Shown: positions 1-8,669, numbered from the stretch's first letter. The stretch is 64,000 bases of DNA from Gallalistipes aquisgranensis (GCF_014982715.1 NZ_JADCJY010000001.1:1302001-1366000), one strand, 5' to 3'. The notes: a model not told the origin generated them from the letters alone. Made by a program: numbers and translations.

Positions 1-153
1 GCCCCCGTTCCCGAGGTTACAGCCACCTTCGACAGCTTATACAGGCGATATTTTCGGATTTTCCGGCACCGCTCCAAGACGATCATGTCCCATGAAAGGC
101 CCCCTCTCCGCAAGGGTTATTCATTCCGCCTGCCGCCCGACAGTTTCCACCGA

Positions 154-190
154 CAAAAAAAGCGGGCAAATCCGTCTCCGGATGCCCGCC
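154..190 (-). terminator. Rho-independent terminator after the META lipoprotein pair
   Basis: A GC-rich imperfect hairpin (GCGGGC at 162-167 pairing with GCCCGC at 184-189, extended by a TCCG/CGGA inner stem with a small bulge) is followed on the minus strand by a run of seven T. It lies just downstream of the stop codon of the minus-strand META gene. Bases 1-153 hold no gene I can support; they may be intergenic or the edge of a gene outside the window. Confidence 0.75.
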
Positions 191-212
191 TTTCCGCATT
201 TTACTCGCGAAA

Positions 213-635
213 CTATTTTTTCGCCTCGAAAACGGCCTTCATCTCTCCGTTGCTGAAAAGGATCAGCAGCGGACCGTCCATCTGGTAACTGTCCACGGAG
301 CCCAGCATCTGCATGAAACTGTTCTCCTGCGCCTGATCGGGACACATCATTCGGGTGGAAGCCACCTGCGAAATCTTCATCACGCCGTCGTTGTCCGCCG
401 TATAGGAACCCATCAGACGGTTGCAGTCGCCCACCCCGCCCAGACGGTTATCCTTGCCGAACACCACGGTGTATCCATCCTGGGCGTCGAACGTACGGCC
501 ATTGAACTGCACCATCTTCCATTCGGTCTCCTGAAGCGGCTTTCCGTACTTTTTCTGATATTTTTTGCAGGGACAGCACCCCGCGGCCACGAATGTCACG
601 AGAGCGGCAGCCATTGTGATCTTCACGATATTCAT
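213..635 (-). CDS. META domain lipoprotein (HslJ-like)
   Basis: A 140-residue exported protein. The N-terminus is a short hydrophobic signal with a probable lipobox ending at Cys19 (FVAAGC), so it is likely a lipoprotein. The rest is one META domain, recognisable from the pattern 'LQETEWKMVQFNGR', a central GxxGxCNRLMGSY segment and the TRMMCPD motif that is typical of HslJ/META proteins. HslJ-type proteins are linked to envelope stress, and their biochemical role is unknown. It lies 16 bases downstream of a second META lipoprotein, so the two probably form one operon that ends at the hairpin at 154-190. Confidence 0.85.
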   Translation of the reverse strand: MNIVKITMAAALVTFVAAGCCPCKKYQKKYGKPLQETEWKMVQFNGRTFDAQDGYTVVFGKDNRLGGVGDCNRLMGSYTADNDGVMKISQVASTRMMCPDQAQENSFMQMLGSVDSYQMDGPLLILFSNGEMKAVFEAKK

Positions 636-651
636 CTTCCTATCCTCCTCT

Positions 652-1098
652 TTATTTCGTTTCCTCTTTCGTCTGCGGATCGAACAGCAGGGTCATGCCG
701 TTTTCCGTGTCGTTCAGGCTCAGCTTACCGTCCAGCACCGTATAGCTGGTTACCTGTTCGAGCAGGGCCATGAACCGGTCCTCGAACTCGATGTCCGGAC
801 ACATAGCCATCATACGCCCCTTGGGTTCGATGATGATTTCGCTCTGCCCGATCGTACTGAACGTACCGAAAAAGCCGTTGCACCCGGCAAAGCCGCTCAC
901 CGTACTGCTGTCGCTGAAAACTACCGTCACCGGACGCTCCGGCAGGATCGTATAGCTGCTGTCGGCAGCTATGATCTCCTTGAGCTGCCAGCCGTTGGCG
1001 ACCAGCGCATCGTAATCGGCCTTACCCTGGCCTCCGCACCCGACGGCCAGCATACCCGTCAGGGCCACCGCCGCACACAAAAGATTCGAACGTTTCAT
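652..1098 (-). CDS. META domain lipoprotein (HslJ-like), second copy
   Basis: A 148-residue protein if it starts at 1098 (MKRSNLLC...), which gives a clean lipoprotein signal with a lipobox ending LAVGC; an upstream in-frame start at 1128 would put extra residues before the signal peptide and is less likely. The mature part is a META domain with 'NGWQLKEI', 'FAGCNGFFGTF' and the 'MMAMCPD' motif that matches the TRMMCPD motif of its neighbour. The two proteins are paralogues with low identity by eye. The gene diverges from ridA, and the gap between them carries the ridA promoter. Confidence 0.85.
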   Translation of the reverse strand: MKRSNLLCAAVALTGMLAVGCGGQGKADYDALVANGWQLKEIIAADSSYTILPERPVTVVFSDSSTVSGFAGCNGFFGTFSTIGQSEIIIEPKGRMMAMCPDIEFEDRFMALLEQVTSYTVLDGKLSLNDTENGMTLLFDPQTKEETK

Positions 1099-1143
1099 CT
1101 CTGTCAAAATTTTCACAAAAATAGTCAATTAAACGGAATTGTT

Positions 1144-1151
1144 TATCTTTG
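1144..1151 (+). promoter_or_regulatory. Bacteroidota-type -7 element for ridA
   Basis: TATCTTTG matches the Bacteroidota housekeeping -7 consensus TAnnTTTG and lies 28 bases upstream of the ridA start codon. The -33 element is not clear. Confidence 0.55.
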
Positions 1152-1179
1152 CCCGTAAACAATTCCAATACATTTCCGT

Positions 1180-1557
1180 ATGAAAAAGATCATTCATTCA
1201 AATAACGCACCAAAAGCGGTCGGCCCCTATTCTCAGGCCGTGGAAGCCGGCGGTACGCTGTACGTTTCGGGGCAACTTCCGGTCGTCCCGGCCGACGGCT
1301 CCGTCCCGGCCACCATCGAGGAACAGACTGCCCGGAGCCTCGAAAACATCCGTGCGATCCTCACCGAAGCCGGCTATGCCCTTCCGGACGTGGTGAAAAC
1401 CACCGTCCTGCTGGCCGACATGGACGATTTCGCGGCCATGAACGGTGTTTACGCCACCTTTTTCACAGAGCGGATGCCGGCCCGTGTCTGCTATCAGGTG
1501 GCCCGGCTGCCGCTGGGAGTCAAGGTCGAAATCGACGTGATCGCCGTCAAAGGATAA
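1180..1557 (+). CDS. ridA: RidA family enamine/imine deaminase
   Basis: 125 residues, the normal length for the YjgF/YER057c/UK114 (RidA) family. RidA hydrolyses reactive 2-aminoacrylate and related imines released by PLP enzymes. Family signatures are visible: 'NAPKAVGPYSQAV' at the N-terminus, 'LYVSGQLP', 'Q..RSLENI.AIL..AG', and the C-terminal 'PARVCYQVARLPLGVKVEIDVIA' with the conserved Arg and Glu that line the trimer-interface active site. It is a single-gene unit that converges on the ribosomal protein operon across a bidirectional terminator at 1676-1705. Confidence 0.95.
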   Translation: MKKIIHSNNAPKAVGPYSQAVEAGGTLYVSGQLPVVPADGSVPATIEEQTARSLENIRAILTEAGYALPDVVKTTVLLADMDDFAAMNGVYATFFTERMPARVCYQVARLPLGVKVEIDVIAVKG

Positions 1558-1675
1558 TTTCCGGCAGCCCCAAGGATACAACTCCCTTCCGGCGGACCTG
1601 CATCCACCGAAAGATAAGTGTGTGTCTGTCGGAGGGGAAAAGACAAACAGACCGATACGAATTCCGCAAAAAAAG

Positions 1676-1705
1676 AAAAAACCGCGAAATATTCCGCGGT
1701 TTTTT
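1676..1705. terminator. Bidirectional terminator between ridA and rplI
   Basis: A perfect 11-bp inverted repeat AAAAAACCGCG/CGCGGTTTTTT with an 8-base loop. It has T-rich arms on both strands and sits between two convergent genes, so it can serve both. Confidence 0.85.
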
Positions 1706-1725
1706 CACATTATTCTCGGAACGGA

Positions 1726-2166
1726 TTACTCTTCGGCAACCACTTCGAATTTCACGGTAGCCTTCACCTCCTTGTGAAGTTTCACCTCGGCCTCGTAGGC
1801 ACCCAACTGCTTCACGGTTTCCACGGCAATCGTCTTGCGATCCACGTCGATTCCTTTGGAGGCCAGCGCTTCGGCGATGTTGGCGGCAGTCACCGAACCG
1901 AAAATCTTGCCCTCCTCGGCCTTCACGGCGATACGCAGAGCGGTCCCGGCGATCTTGGCTGCCAGAGCCTCGGCATCGGCCTTGATCTTGGCATCCTTGT
2001 GGGCGCGCTGTTTCAGGTTCTCGGCCAGCACCTTCTTGGCAGAAGCGGTAGCGGCCTTGGCATATCCCTGGGGAATGAGGTAGTTATTGGCGTAGCCGGG
2101 GCGTACTTCCACGATATCGTTGGCGTAACCCAGCTTATCTACGTCTTTGATCAGAATTACTTCCAT
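1726..2166 (-). CDS. rplI: 50S ribosomal protein L9
   Basis: 146 residues, the usual L9 length. The N-terminal domain 'MEVILIKDVDKLGYANDIVEVRPGYANNYLIPQG' is the classic L9 signature: the 'GY..NYL.P.G' motif contacts 23S rRNA. A long helix follows (about residues 40-75, rich in Ala and Lys), then the C-terminal domain. It is the third gene of the S6-S18-L9 operon, 22 bases after rpsR, and ends close to the terminator at 1676-1705. Confidence 0.98.
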   Translation of the reverse strand: MEVILIKDVDKLGYANDIVEVRPGYANNYLIPQGYAKAATASAKKVLAENLKQRAHKDAKIKADAEALAAKIAGTALRIAVKAEEGKIFGSVTAANIAEALASKGIDVDRKTIAVETVKQLGAYEAEVKLHKEVKATVKFEVVAEE

Positions 2167-2188
2167 TGTGTTGTTCCTCCCTGTTAAA

Positions 2189-2464
2189 TTATTTCATCAA
2201 GTCCGTTACGAAAGGCAGAATGGCAAGGTGACGGGCACGCTTCACGGCCGTCGAAACCTTCTTCTGGAACTTCTGCGAGGTACCGGTCAGACGGCGGGGA
2301 AGCAGTTTTCCCTGCTCGTTGAGGAACTTCTTCAAAAACTCCGCATCCTTGTAGTCCACGTATTTAATACCGGACTTTTTGAAACGGCAATATTTCTTCT
2401 TCTTCACCTCTACGGTGACGGGATTCAGGTATCGGATTTCCGACTGATTGTTGTTGGCTGCCAT
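2189..2464 (-). CDS. rpsR: 30S ribosomal protein S18
   Basis: 91 residues. The S18 core is clear: '[64 protein letters not shown]'. The single Cys in 'YCRFKKSG' is one site of a zinc-ligand set in some homologues, but the other zinc Cys residues are absent here. It sits between rpsF (3-base gap) and rplI in the standard S6-S18-L9 order; S6 and S18 bind each other on the small subunit platform. Confidence 0.98.
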   Translation of the reverse strand: MAANNNQSEIRYLNPVTVEVKKKKYCRFKKSGIKYVDYKDAEFLKKFLNEQGKLLPRRLTGTSQKFQKKVSTAVKRARHLAILPFVTDLMK

Positions 2465-2467
2465 CTT

Positions 2468-2815
2468 TTACTCCTCCTGTGCTTTAGCGTTGTTCTTGTT
2501 TCTGCGTTTGGCCGCATACTCGACGGCGTACTTGTCCTGCTTGAAGGTCAGGAAACGGATCACGCGCTCGTCCCGGCGGTACTGGGTTTCCAGCGCCTCG
2601 ACGATGTTGCCCTCGCCCGTGAACTCGATGAAGAAGTAAAAACCGGTGGTCTTTTTCTGGATCGGATAGGCAAGCTTGCGCAGGCCCCAGTCCTCCTCGT
2701 TTACAATCTGACCGCCGTTTTCGGTGATGACACCGCGGAATTTGCCGAACAGCTCCTGTACCTGTACGTCGGACAGTACGGGCGTGGCAATGAAAACGGT
2801 TTCGTAATTGTTCAT
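2468..2815 (-). CDS. rpsF: 30S ribosomal protein S6
   Basis: 115 residues starting at 2815 with '[16 protein letters not shown]', the normal S6 N-terminus; an in-frame start at 2851 would overlap the promoter -7 element and is rejected. The S6 fold pattern is visible: '[65 protein letters not shown]'. It is the first gene of the S6-S18-L9 operon. Confidence 0.97.
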   Translation of the reverse strand: MNNYETVFIATPVLSDVQVQELFGKFRGVITENGGQIVNEEDWGLRKLAYPIQKKTTGFYFFIEFTGEGNIVEALETQYRRDERVIRFLTFKQDKYAVEYAAKRRNKNNAKAQEE

Positions 2816-2850
2816 ACTGTTTTTAATATTTGGTTTTGTAAAAGTGAGCA

Positions 2851-2881
2851 CAAAAGTAACGATTATTTCCGGGATTGCAAA
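2851..2881 (-). promoter_or_regulatory. Promoter of the rpsF-rpsR-rplI operon
   Basis: On the minus strand TACTTTTG (2851-2858) matches the Bacteroidota -7 consensus TAnnTTTG, and TTTG (2878-2881) lies 19 bases upstream as the -33 element. The implied transcription start is roughly 30 bases before the rpsF start codon. Confidence 0.75.
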
Positions 2882-2929
2882 AATAATCAGCGTTTTGTGA
2901 CCGCCTACGGCATTTTTTCCGCCCGCGGC

Positions 2930-3505
2930 CTATTTCAGCGCGTCGATCTCGGTGCAAAGACGGCCGAAAATCTCCTCGATCGTTCCCACGCCGTCGATGG
3001 CCGCATACTTGCCCTGTTTGGCGTAATAGTCCGCCACGACGGCCGTCTGGGCCTTATAGACGTCGATACGGTTCTTGATGACCTCCGCATTGGCGTCATC
3101 GGCCCGGCCGCTCTCCTTTCCGCGCAGCAACAGGCGCGAGATGAGCACCTCGTCGGGCACGTCGAGAAAAAGCATGAGGTCGACCGAAAGGCCGTGCCGG
3201 CCCATGATCTTGTCGAACTCCTCGGCCTGCACCGTCGTGCGGGGGAAACCGTCGTAGATGTTACCGGCACACTCACGATGCGCCTGCACGTAATCGGCGA
3301 TCATGTCGATCACCAACCCGTCGGGGGCCAGTTCGCCCCGCGCAATATACTCCTCCACGCTCTTACCCAGCGCGGAACCGTTTCTGATCTCTTCCCGGAT
3401 CACCTCTCCCGTGGAGATGTGGTTCAGACCGTAACGTTCCTTCAGCAGATCGGCCTGCGTCCCCTTGCCTGCCCCCGGAGGGCCGAACAATACGATGTTC
3501 AACAT
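2930..3505 (-). CDS. adk: Adenylate kinase
   Basis: 191 residues, the short form without the zinc-binding or long LID insert. It interconverts AMP + ATP and 2 ADP in the cytoplasm. The P-loop 'GPPGAGKGTQ' is at residues 8-17, followed by the NMP-binding 'HISTGEVIREE', the 'DGFPRT' motif (about residue 85) and 'RLLLRGKESGRADD' in the LID. The gene is transcribed from its own promoter, divergent from thiL and overlapping the thiL promoter. Confidence 0.97.
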   Translation of the reverse strand: MLNIVLFGPPGAGKGTQADLLKERYGLNHISTGEVIREEIRNGSALGKSVEEYIARGELAPDGLVIDMIADYVQAHRECAGNIYDGFPRTTVQAEEFDKIMGRHGLSVDLMLFLDVPDEVLISRLLLRGKESGRADDANAEVIKNRIDVYKAQTAVVADYYAKQGKYAAIDGVGTIEEIFGRLCTEIDALK

Positions 3506-3554
3506 GGCTTTCGTTATTTTTAAATAAATTTAAAATCAACTGTTATCCGGGCGA

Positions 3555-3585
3555 CAAAATTAGGTATTTTTTTTGCCAAACCAAA
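3555..3585 (-). promoter_or_regulatory. adk promoter
   Basis: On the minus strand TAATTTTG (3555-3562) fits the TAnnTTTG -7 element, and TTTG (3582-3585) lies 19 bases upstream as the -33. The element interlocks with the divergent thiL promoter. Confidence 0.65.
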
Positions 3586-3601
3586 AGATAACGTACCTTT
3601 G
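3572..3601 (+). promoter_or_regulatory. thiL promoter (divergent from adk)
   Basis: TTTG at 3572-3575 and TACCTTTG at 3594-3601, separated by 18 bases, fit the Bacteroidota -33/-7 pattern. The -33 element lies inside the adk promoter, so the two polymerases would compete. Confidence 0.65.
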
Positions 3602-3707
3602 TGATAAATTAAACGGATAAGCGGAAGATGTTCGAAATTTCCTCCGCTTTCCCTCGCAAACCGGCCGGAAACCCGATCCGGCAGTACGAATCGAAAAACG
3701 ACCGAAA

Positions 3708-4778
3708 ATGGGAAACGAAAATAAGGAGAGGAAAGAGACAAGAACGGAGATCGCCCGGCTGGGCGAATTCGGACTGATACGCGAACTGACGGCCCCCTTC
3801 ACCGTCCGGAATTCCGGCACGGTAATGGGACCGGGCGACGATGCGGCGGTGCTGCTCCCCTGCCCCGCCTGCCCGGAATATACGCTGCTGACCACCGACC
3901 TGCTGCTGGAAGGCATCCATTTCGACCTGACCTATTTTCCGCTCAAACACCTGGGGTACAAAACCGTCGTGATAGGCTGCAGCGACATTTACGCCATGAA
4001 CGGCACGCCACGGCAGATGACCCTTTCGCTGGGCGTATCGGCCAAATTCTCGGTCGAACAGCTGCAAGAGCTCTACGAAGGGGTTCGGGCAGCCTGTGAC
4101 GATTACGGCATCGACCTGGCGGGAGGCGACACGAGTTCCTCGCTCACGGGGCTGACCCTCGGCATCACGGTCATAGGCAGCGTGGCCAGGGAGAAGATCG
4201 TCTACCGAAACGGGGCGAAACTCAACGATCTGATCTGCATCACGGGCGACCTGGGAGCGGCCTATATGGGTCTCCACCTGCTGGAACGCGAAAAACGGGC
4301 GCTCGCAGGAGTAAAAGACCCCCAACCCCGGTTTTCCGGTTACGAATACCTGTTGCGCCGCCAGCTCAAACCCTCGGCCCGCAGGGAAGTGATCGAGGAG
4401 CTGGATGCCGCGGGCATCGTTCCCACGTCCATGATCGACCTGTCGGACGGTCTGGCATCCGACCTGCTCCACATCTGCAAACAGTCCCGCTGCGGAGCCC
4501 GCATCTACCTCGACCGGTTGCCCATCGCCCGGGAGACCTACCGGCTGGCCGAAGAACTGCACGCCGATCCGGTGGTGGCGGCTCTCAACGGGGGGGACGA
4601 CCACGAACTGCTCTTCACTGTCCCCCTTTCCCTCCAAGAACAGGTGATGCGGCTGGGCGGTATCGACGTCATCGGGCACATCACCGCCGAAGAGACGGGC
4701 GTAGCCCTCACCACCCCCGACGGCAGCGACATCCCCGTCACGGCCCAGGGCCATACCGGTGTTCCAAAAGACGAATAA
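3708..4778 (+). CDS. thiL: Thiamine-monophosphate kinase (Bacteroidota-type)
   Basis: 356 residues. ThiL phosphorylates thiamine phosphate to thiamine diphosphate, the last step of the pathway. AIR-synthase/ThiL fold motifs are present: 'GPGDDAAVL' (Mg/ATP-binding Asp pair), 'TTDLLLEGIHFD', 'GCSDIYAMNGTP', 'LAGGDTSSS', the central 'MIDLSDGLASDLLHI' and 'LNGGDDHELLFTV'. It has a short charged N-terminal extension. It is alone, with its own promoter and a terminator at 4929-4977. A second, shorter ThiL lies at 45.9 kb beside thiD, so this genome carries two; which one is the main enzyme cannot be told from sequence. Confidence 0.93.
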   Translation: MGNENKERKETRTEIARLGEFGLIRELTAPFTVRNSGTVMGPGDDAAVLLPCPACPEYTLLTTDLLLEGIHFDLTYFPLKHLGYKTVVIGCSDIYAMNGTPRQMTLSLGVSAKFSVEQLQELYEGVRAACDDYGIDLAGGDTSSSLTGLTLGITVIGSVAREKIVYRNGAKLNDLICITGDLGAAYMGLHLLEREKRALAGVKDPQPRFSGYEYLLRRQLKPSARREVIEELDAAGIVPTSMIDLSDGLASDLLHICKQSRCGARIYLDRLPIARETYRLAEELHADPVVAALNGGDDHELLFTVPLSLQEQVMRLGGIDVIGHITAEETGVALTTPDGSDIPVTAQGHTGVPKDE

Positions 4779-4928
4779 AGCCTTCCATCCTCCACAAAAG
4801 ACGGCACAACCTGCAGATACCTTTCATATACCTCCCAATGGTGGTTCCGTTCCCGCAGAGGTGCGGAAGAATATCTTCGTACCGACGGCAACGGACCAAA
4901 CCGTTCAGAAAATGATTCGGCAAGCCGT

Positions 4929-4977
4929 AAAAACAGATCATCCCCGCCGCACAATGCGGCAGGGATGATCTGTTTTT
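4929..4977. terminator. Bidirectional terminator between thiL and the DUF5689 gene
   Basis: A long, nearly perfect hairpin with arms that begin AAAAACAGATCATCCC and end GGGATGATCTGTTTTT, around a GC-rich inner stem and a CAA-type loop. T-runs are present on both strands. It closes thiL on the plus strand and the nuclease/TonB locus on the minus strand. The gap 4779-5014 holds nothing else that I can support. Confidence 0.85.
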
Positions 4978-5014
4978 TCCGGAATCGTGATCCGACAAGT
5001 ATCCGTCCGTCGGG

Positions 5015-5863
5015 TCAGGGAGCGGAGACCACTTCAACGTCCTCCGCCGAATTGAGCACCAGCTGTGTGGTCGAGTTATACTTGGTCAGCACGGCCGTCA
5101 CGTTGACGATCGACCCCTTCGCAGGTACTTTCGAATCGGCGAAACGGGCATAGCCGCTGGTACGGATCACCACCGTACCCGAGCCGCCCGAAAACTGGAG
5201 ACGCTGTTCCCCGTAAGCGGCTTCGTTCTCGTCGGTGGCGGTATCGTCCGACACAGCCCACGTATCGAGCGTCCCCCCCTGGAAGGTCATGTTTTCGAGA
5301 CGTACCAACGTGCCGTAGAGATCGGGCGTGATCTGTGACATCGCTGTAATGACCTTCGGAGTCACAGGCTCGCCCCGCTTACCGCGGAAGACGGTCTGGT
5401 CGATCCAATACTGCACGTCGATCCACGTATTCTGGTAGTTGCTGGCCTGATCCGCCTCCGAAGGAGGAGCCCCCAGCGACACCATACCGCCGTAGGCCCC
5501 CAGACAGAGCCCTTTGGCTTTCACATAAACCGTCATTCCTTCGGGATAATAGTTGTACAGTCCCGTTTTTCCGATTTTGATCTCCATGCCCGACGTCTCG
5601 TCTTCCATGTAGAACGAACGGTAGAAATTACCGTTACGGTCGGTACTGATTACCCGGCCGGCAATCACGATGTCGTCCGCGATCTCCAGCGAACTGCTCG
5701 TATAGAGCGATTTTAACTGGGCAATGGTCATCGTGGGCGTCATCTCCACCGGTTGGAAACGGGCCGGATCGTCGTACTCCCGTTCGCATCCTCCCAGCAG
5801 ACCGCCCAGCAGGCATCCGACCAGTCCGCCTGCCAGCAACCGTATATTCTTGAAATTTTTCAT
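5015..5863 (-). CDS. DUF5689 (OB-fold-like) lipoprotein
   Basis: 282 residues with a lipoprotein signal (lipobox LLGGC, Cys26). The mature part looks like two OB-like beta modules: about residues 55-140 ('IVIAGRVISTDRNGNFYRSFYMEDETSG...YPEGMTVYVKAKG') and about 175-280 ('YGTLVRLENMTF...PAKGSIVNVTAVLTKYNSTTQLVLNS'). This is the pattern of DUF5689, a Bacteroidota family that often accompanies secreted nucleases; its resemblance to OB-fold domains of extracellular nucleases such as YhcR suggests nucleic-acid or nucleotide binding, which is inference. It is the last gene of an operon, 21 bases after the TonB receptor, and is probably a surface partner of that receptor. Confidence 0.8.
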   Translation of the reverse strand: MKNFKNIRLLAGGLVGCLLGGLLGGCEREYDDPARFQPVEMTPTMTIAQLKSLYTSSSLEIADDIVIAGRVISTDRNGNFYRSFYMEDETSGMEIKIGKTGLYNYYPEGMTVYVKAKGLCLGAYGGMVSLGAPPSEADQASNYQNTWIDVQYWIDQTVFRGKRGEPVTPKVITAMSQITPDLYGTLVRLENMTFQGGTLDTWAVSDDTATDENEAAYGEQRLQFSGGSGTVVIRTSGYARFADSKVPAKGSIVNVTAVLTKYNSTTQLVLNSAEDVEVVSAP

Positions 5864-5884
5864 CTTATGCCAGTTTTTATGTGA

Positions 5885-8659
5885 TTAGAAACGGAAATAA
5901 AGATTCAGGTAGTAGGTCGTACCGAACAGGTAGAAATACTTGGACGGGAACGGCGAATAGTGGTCCACCTCGCCCGTGGCCGGGTCCTCCACCTTCTTCA
6001 GACGCATCTGCTCGTAACCGCCGGTCTTGATATTCTGGCGGTTGAGCAGATTCTTCACCTCCAGGCTGAACCCGAGGTTGTATTTACGGTGGATGTACCA
6101 CGATTTGCCGATATTGGCGTTGAGCAGGAAAGCGCTGGGGAACATCTCCTGATGGGCCATCGCCTGGCTCTGTTCGTTGGTAAGGCCCACGTGGGCGTAG
6201 TCGGTGCGGTACAGCGGGTTCATGTCGATGTAGAGGGCATCGTACCACCCCACATCCACACCGAGGAAAAGATTACGGCGCGAACGGTAGTCCAGCCCGG
6301 CACTCAGAGCCGTCTGCGGGGTACCGCCCACCTTGTAGTTCTTCCAGTACACCCGCTCGTTCTCCAGGATCACCCGGTTGCTGTTGTCCACCGTCTGGGT
6401 CACATACGGATTGGAGGTGTACTTATAATATCCGTAACTGAACGCTCCTTTCAGCGACAGGCCGCCCACCAGAGGAGCCTGCATGCCCACCTCCAGGCCG
6501 GCATGCATCTCGTCGATACCCCGCATGGCGAAGTTGGTGTACGAACGGTTCAGGTCGTCGTAGAAGCTGATCAGTTTGTTCTGGTCCTTGATCGTGGTGT
6601 AGTAACCGCTCACCCGCATCCGGAATCCGCCCAGGCGCAGCATGTAGTTCAGGTCTACACCGAACGTCTTCTCGGTGGTCAGACCCGGCGCCACACTATT
6701 GCGGGTACGGGGCGAAACGAAGGCGTCCTGGAAATAGGGAGCCCGGTGCATGTAGGCGACATTCGCCCACAGGGTATGGCTGCCCGAAATCTTGCCCGTC
6801 ACACCGGCCTTGGCCGTGTAGGTCCAGAAGTTCTGACGCTCGGAGTTGCCGTAGGAGTCGTTCGGGAAAAGTCCCTTCTTGTAGAGGCCCTCACGGTAAA
6901 AGCTGGTGAAACCGCCCTCAGCAGCCACGTAGGCCTCGATATGATTCAGGGCCAGCTCGTAGGTCGCCCAAAGTTTACCACTCTGCAAATGGGCCAGATA
7001 ATTGTACCCGTACTTGTCGCCTTCGGTCACCAGCCGGTTCGGGGTGAGCAGGTTGTTCTGGATCGCATTGCTGTTGGTCGGGAAATCGCGTTCGGCAAAC
7101 TGGTCCACGTCGAGCCAATAGTCGCCGCCGAGCAGGTCTTTCAGCTTTTTGAAATAGGCCGTCTTGTTCCAGCGGTATTCCAGCCCGGCATTGAAAGTCG
7201 AGTTGTTGTGTACGATCGAGGTGATCTGCACCTTGGCATTGAGGTCCTGCTGGTCGGTACGACGCTCCTCGATCACGTACTTCGAACGGGTGTAACGCTT
7301 GGTGATCCCCTCGATACCGCCCGTGAAATCCATATCGAAATAGTTGCCGTAGTTGACGTTATAGAGGGCATCCCAGTTGATCTGCCGGATATTCCAGTCG
7401 TTGTGCCAGCCCTCGGTCACCCAGGCCGCCTTCAGCGGATCGTCTTCGAAATAGCTGGGCAGATTGCGGTAATAGTCGGGCCGGGGGTCCTGCGTGTCGT
7501 ACCAGTCGAGGGCCGAGTAGCCGTTCTTGCCGAAACGGTAGGAAACGGCGGCCTGCAGTTTGAATTTGGTGCTGGGCTCGAAATAGTAGTTGAGCATGAC
7601 GATCGGCTCGTGGCTGTTCCGCACGCGGGCATTGCGCATGTCGCTCTTGCTGCGGCCGCCCTGGTATCCCCAGTTGGGATTATAGTAGTTGCTGCCGACC
7701 AGGTCATAGACCTCCTGCGTCGAAGCGGCCTGCACACCCCGGATGGTAGGGGCGCCGAGCACGGTCAGGGCCAGCGTATTGCAATAGTCGAACTGCTTCT
7801 CCACCGAAGCGAAATAGGCCCAGGAATTATAGTACACGCCGTTCACCCAGTCGTTTCCTCCCTGACGGGTCGAAGCGGAAAAGGCATAGGCCCAACCGTT
7901 GTCCTTCATTCCGGAAGCATAGGTGGCCATCACACGGAAACGGTACTGGCCGCTGGCATTGACCACACTTCCCCGGAAGCCCTTGCGTATCTGCGAAGCC
8001 CGGGCATTGATATTGGTCACGCCGTTGATCGCGCCCACGCCGTAATCCGAAATACCCATGGCTCCGGTCACCTCCTGGTTCCGGGTGGCATCGTTCAGCC
8101 CGCTCCACAGCGACCAGGGGGTGTATCCGGTCATAGCGTCGTTGAAATAGACCCCGTTCAGATAGACCCCTGCCGTACCGGTCTCGTATCCCCGGTTACG
8201 GAAACGCATCGTACTGAATTTGTATCCGGCGATATTGTCGTAGACGTCTTTCGAGGCGGAAAGCGTCACGGGCATGGCCTGCGCATCGTTGGCCGACTCC
8301 ATGTCGAACTCCGCGAAATCGGAGTCGTCCAGTCCGCCGATTGCGACGTCGGACACAAGGGATATGAAATTCAGATCCTTCATCTGCTGCTCCACATTCA
8401 CGGTCAGTTCGACGGCCTGGAAGTCCAGGGCATCCACCAGCACCTTGTAGGCACCGGGCACCAGATTGCGGAACTCGAACACTCCTTCGGAGTCGGTATA
8501 GACCACCTTGCTCTGAGGACCGCTCAGCGACACCTTCGCGTCGTCGATAGCCATCCGGCCCGTCCGGGTCACCACCCGGCCTTTGATGCCACCCTCCTGG
8601 GCCAGCACCGGCACCGAGATCAGGGCTGCAAGAGCGAATAGTAAGATTTTTATTTTCAT
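5885..8659 (-). CDS. TonB-dependent outer-membrane receptor with carboxypeptidase-regulatory-like N-terminal domain
   Basis: 924 residues. Signal peptide 'MKIKILLFALAALISVPVLAQ'; then a CarboxypepD_reg-like beta-sandwich (about residues 24-100: 'GGIKGRVVTRTGRMAIDDAK'); then the plug (about 120-230, with 'FRNRGYETGTAGVYLNGVYFND'); then a long 22-strand-type barrel ending in an aromatic residue ('YYLNLYFRF'). The family imports large or scarce substrates through the outer membrane with TonB energy. There is no SusD next to it; the flanking genes are a secreted EEP nuclease (10-base gap upstream) and a DUF5689 lipoprotein downstream. The substrate may therefore be nucleic-acid fragments or nucleotides; this is inferred from context only. 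Confidence 0.9.
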   Translation of the reverse strand: MKIKILLFALAALISVPVLAQEGGIKGRVVTRTGRMAIDDAKVSLSGPQSKVVYTDSEGVFEFRNLVPGAYKVLVDALDFQAVELTVNVEQQMKDLNFISLVSDVAIGGLDDSDFAEFDMESANDAQAMPVTLSASKDVYDNIAGYKFSTMRFRNRGYETGTAGVYLNGVYFNDAMTGYTPWSLWSGLNDATRNQEVTGAMGISDYGVGAINGVTNINARASQIRKGFRGSVVNASGQYRFRVMATYASGMKDNGWAYAFSASTRQGGNDWVNGVYYNSWAYFASVEKQFDYCNTLALTVLGAPTIRGVQAASTQEVYDLVGSNYYNPNWGYQGGRSKSDMRNARVRNSHEPIVMLNYYFEPSTKFKLQAAVSYRFGKNGYSALDWYDTQDPRPDYYRNLPSYFEDDPLKAAWVTEGWHNDWNIRQINWDALYNVNYGNYFDMDFTGGIEGITKRYTRSKYVIEERRTDQQDLNAKVQITSIVHNNSTFNAGLEYRWNKTAYFKKLKDLLGGDYWLDVDQFAERDFPTNSNAIQNNLLTPNRLVTEGDKYGYNYLAHLQSGKLWATYELALNHIEAYVAAEGGFTSFYREGLYKKGLFPNDSYGNSERQNFWTYTAKAGVTGKISGSHTLWANVAYMHRAPYFQDAFVSPRTRNSVAPGLTTEKTFGVDLNYMLRLGGFRMRVSGYYTTIKDQNKLISFYDDLNRSYTNFAMRGIDEMHAGLEVGMQAPLVGGLSLKGAFSYGYYKYTSNPYVTQTVDNSNRVILENERVYWKNYKVGGTPQTALSAGLDYRSRRNLFLGVDVGWYDALYIDMNPLYRTDYAHVGLTNEQSQAMAHQEMFPSAFLLNANIGKSWYIHRKYNLGFSLEVKNLLNRQNIKTGGYEQMRLKKVEDPATGEVDHYSPFPSKYFYLFGTTYYLNLYFRF

Positions 8660-8669
8660 AATGCAATCA

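Noticed and set aside
5960-8641. An open frame of about 893 codons on the plus strand opposite the TonB receptor
   Set aside because: It is the antisense shadow of a clear receptor gene in GC-rich DNA; the protein is His/Val/Gly-rich without domains, while the minus strand has signal peptide, plug and barrel.
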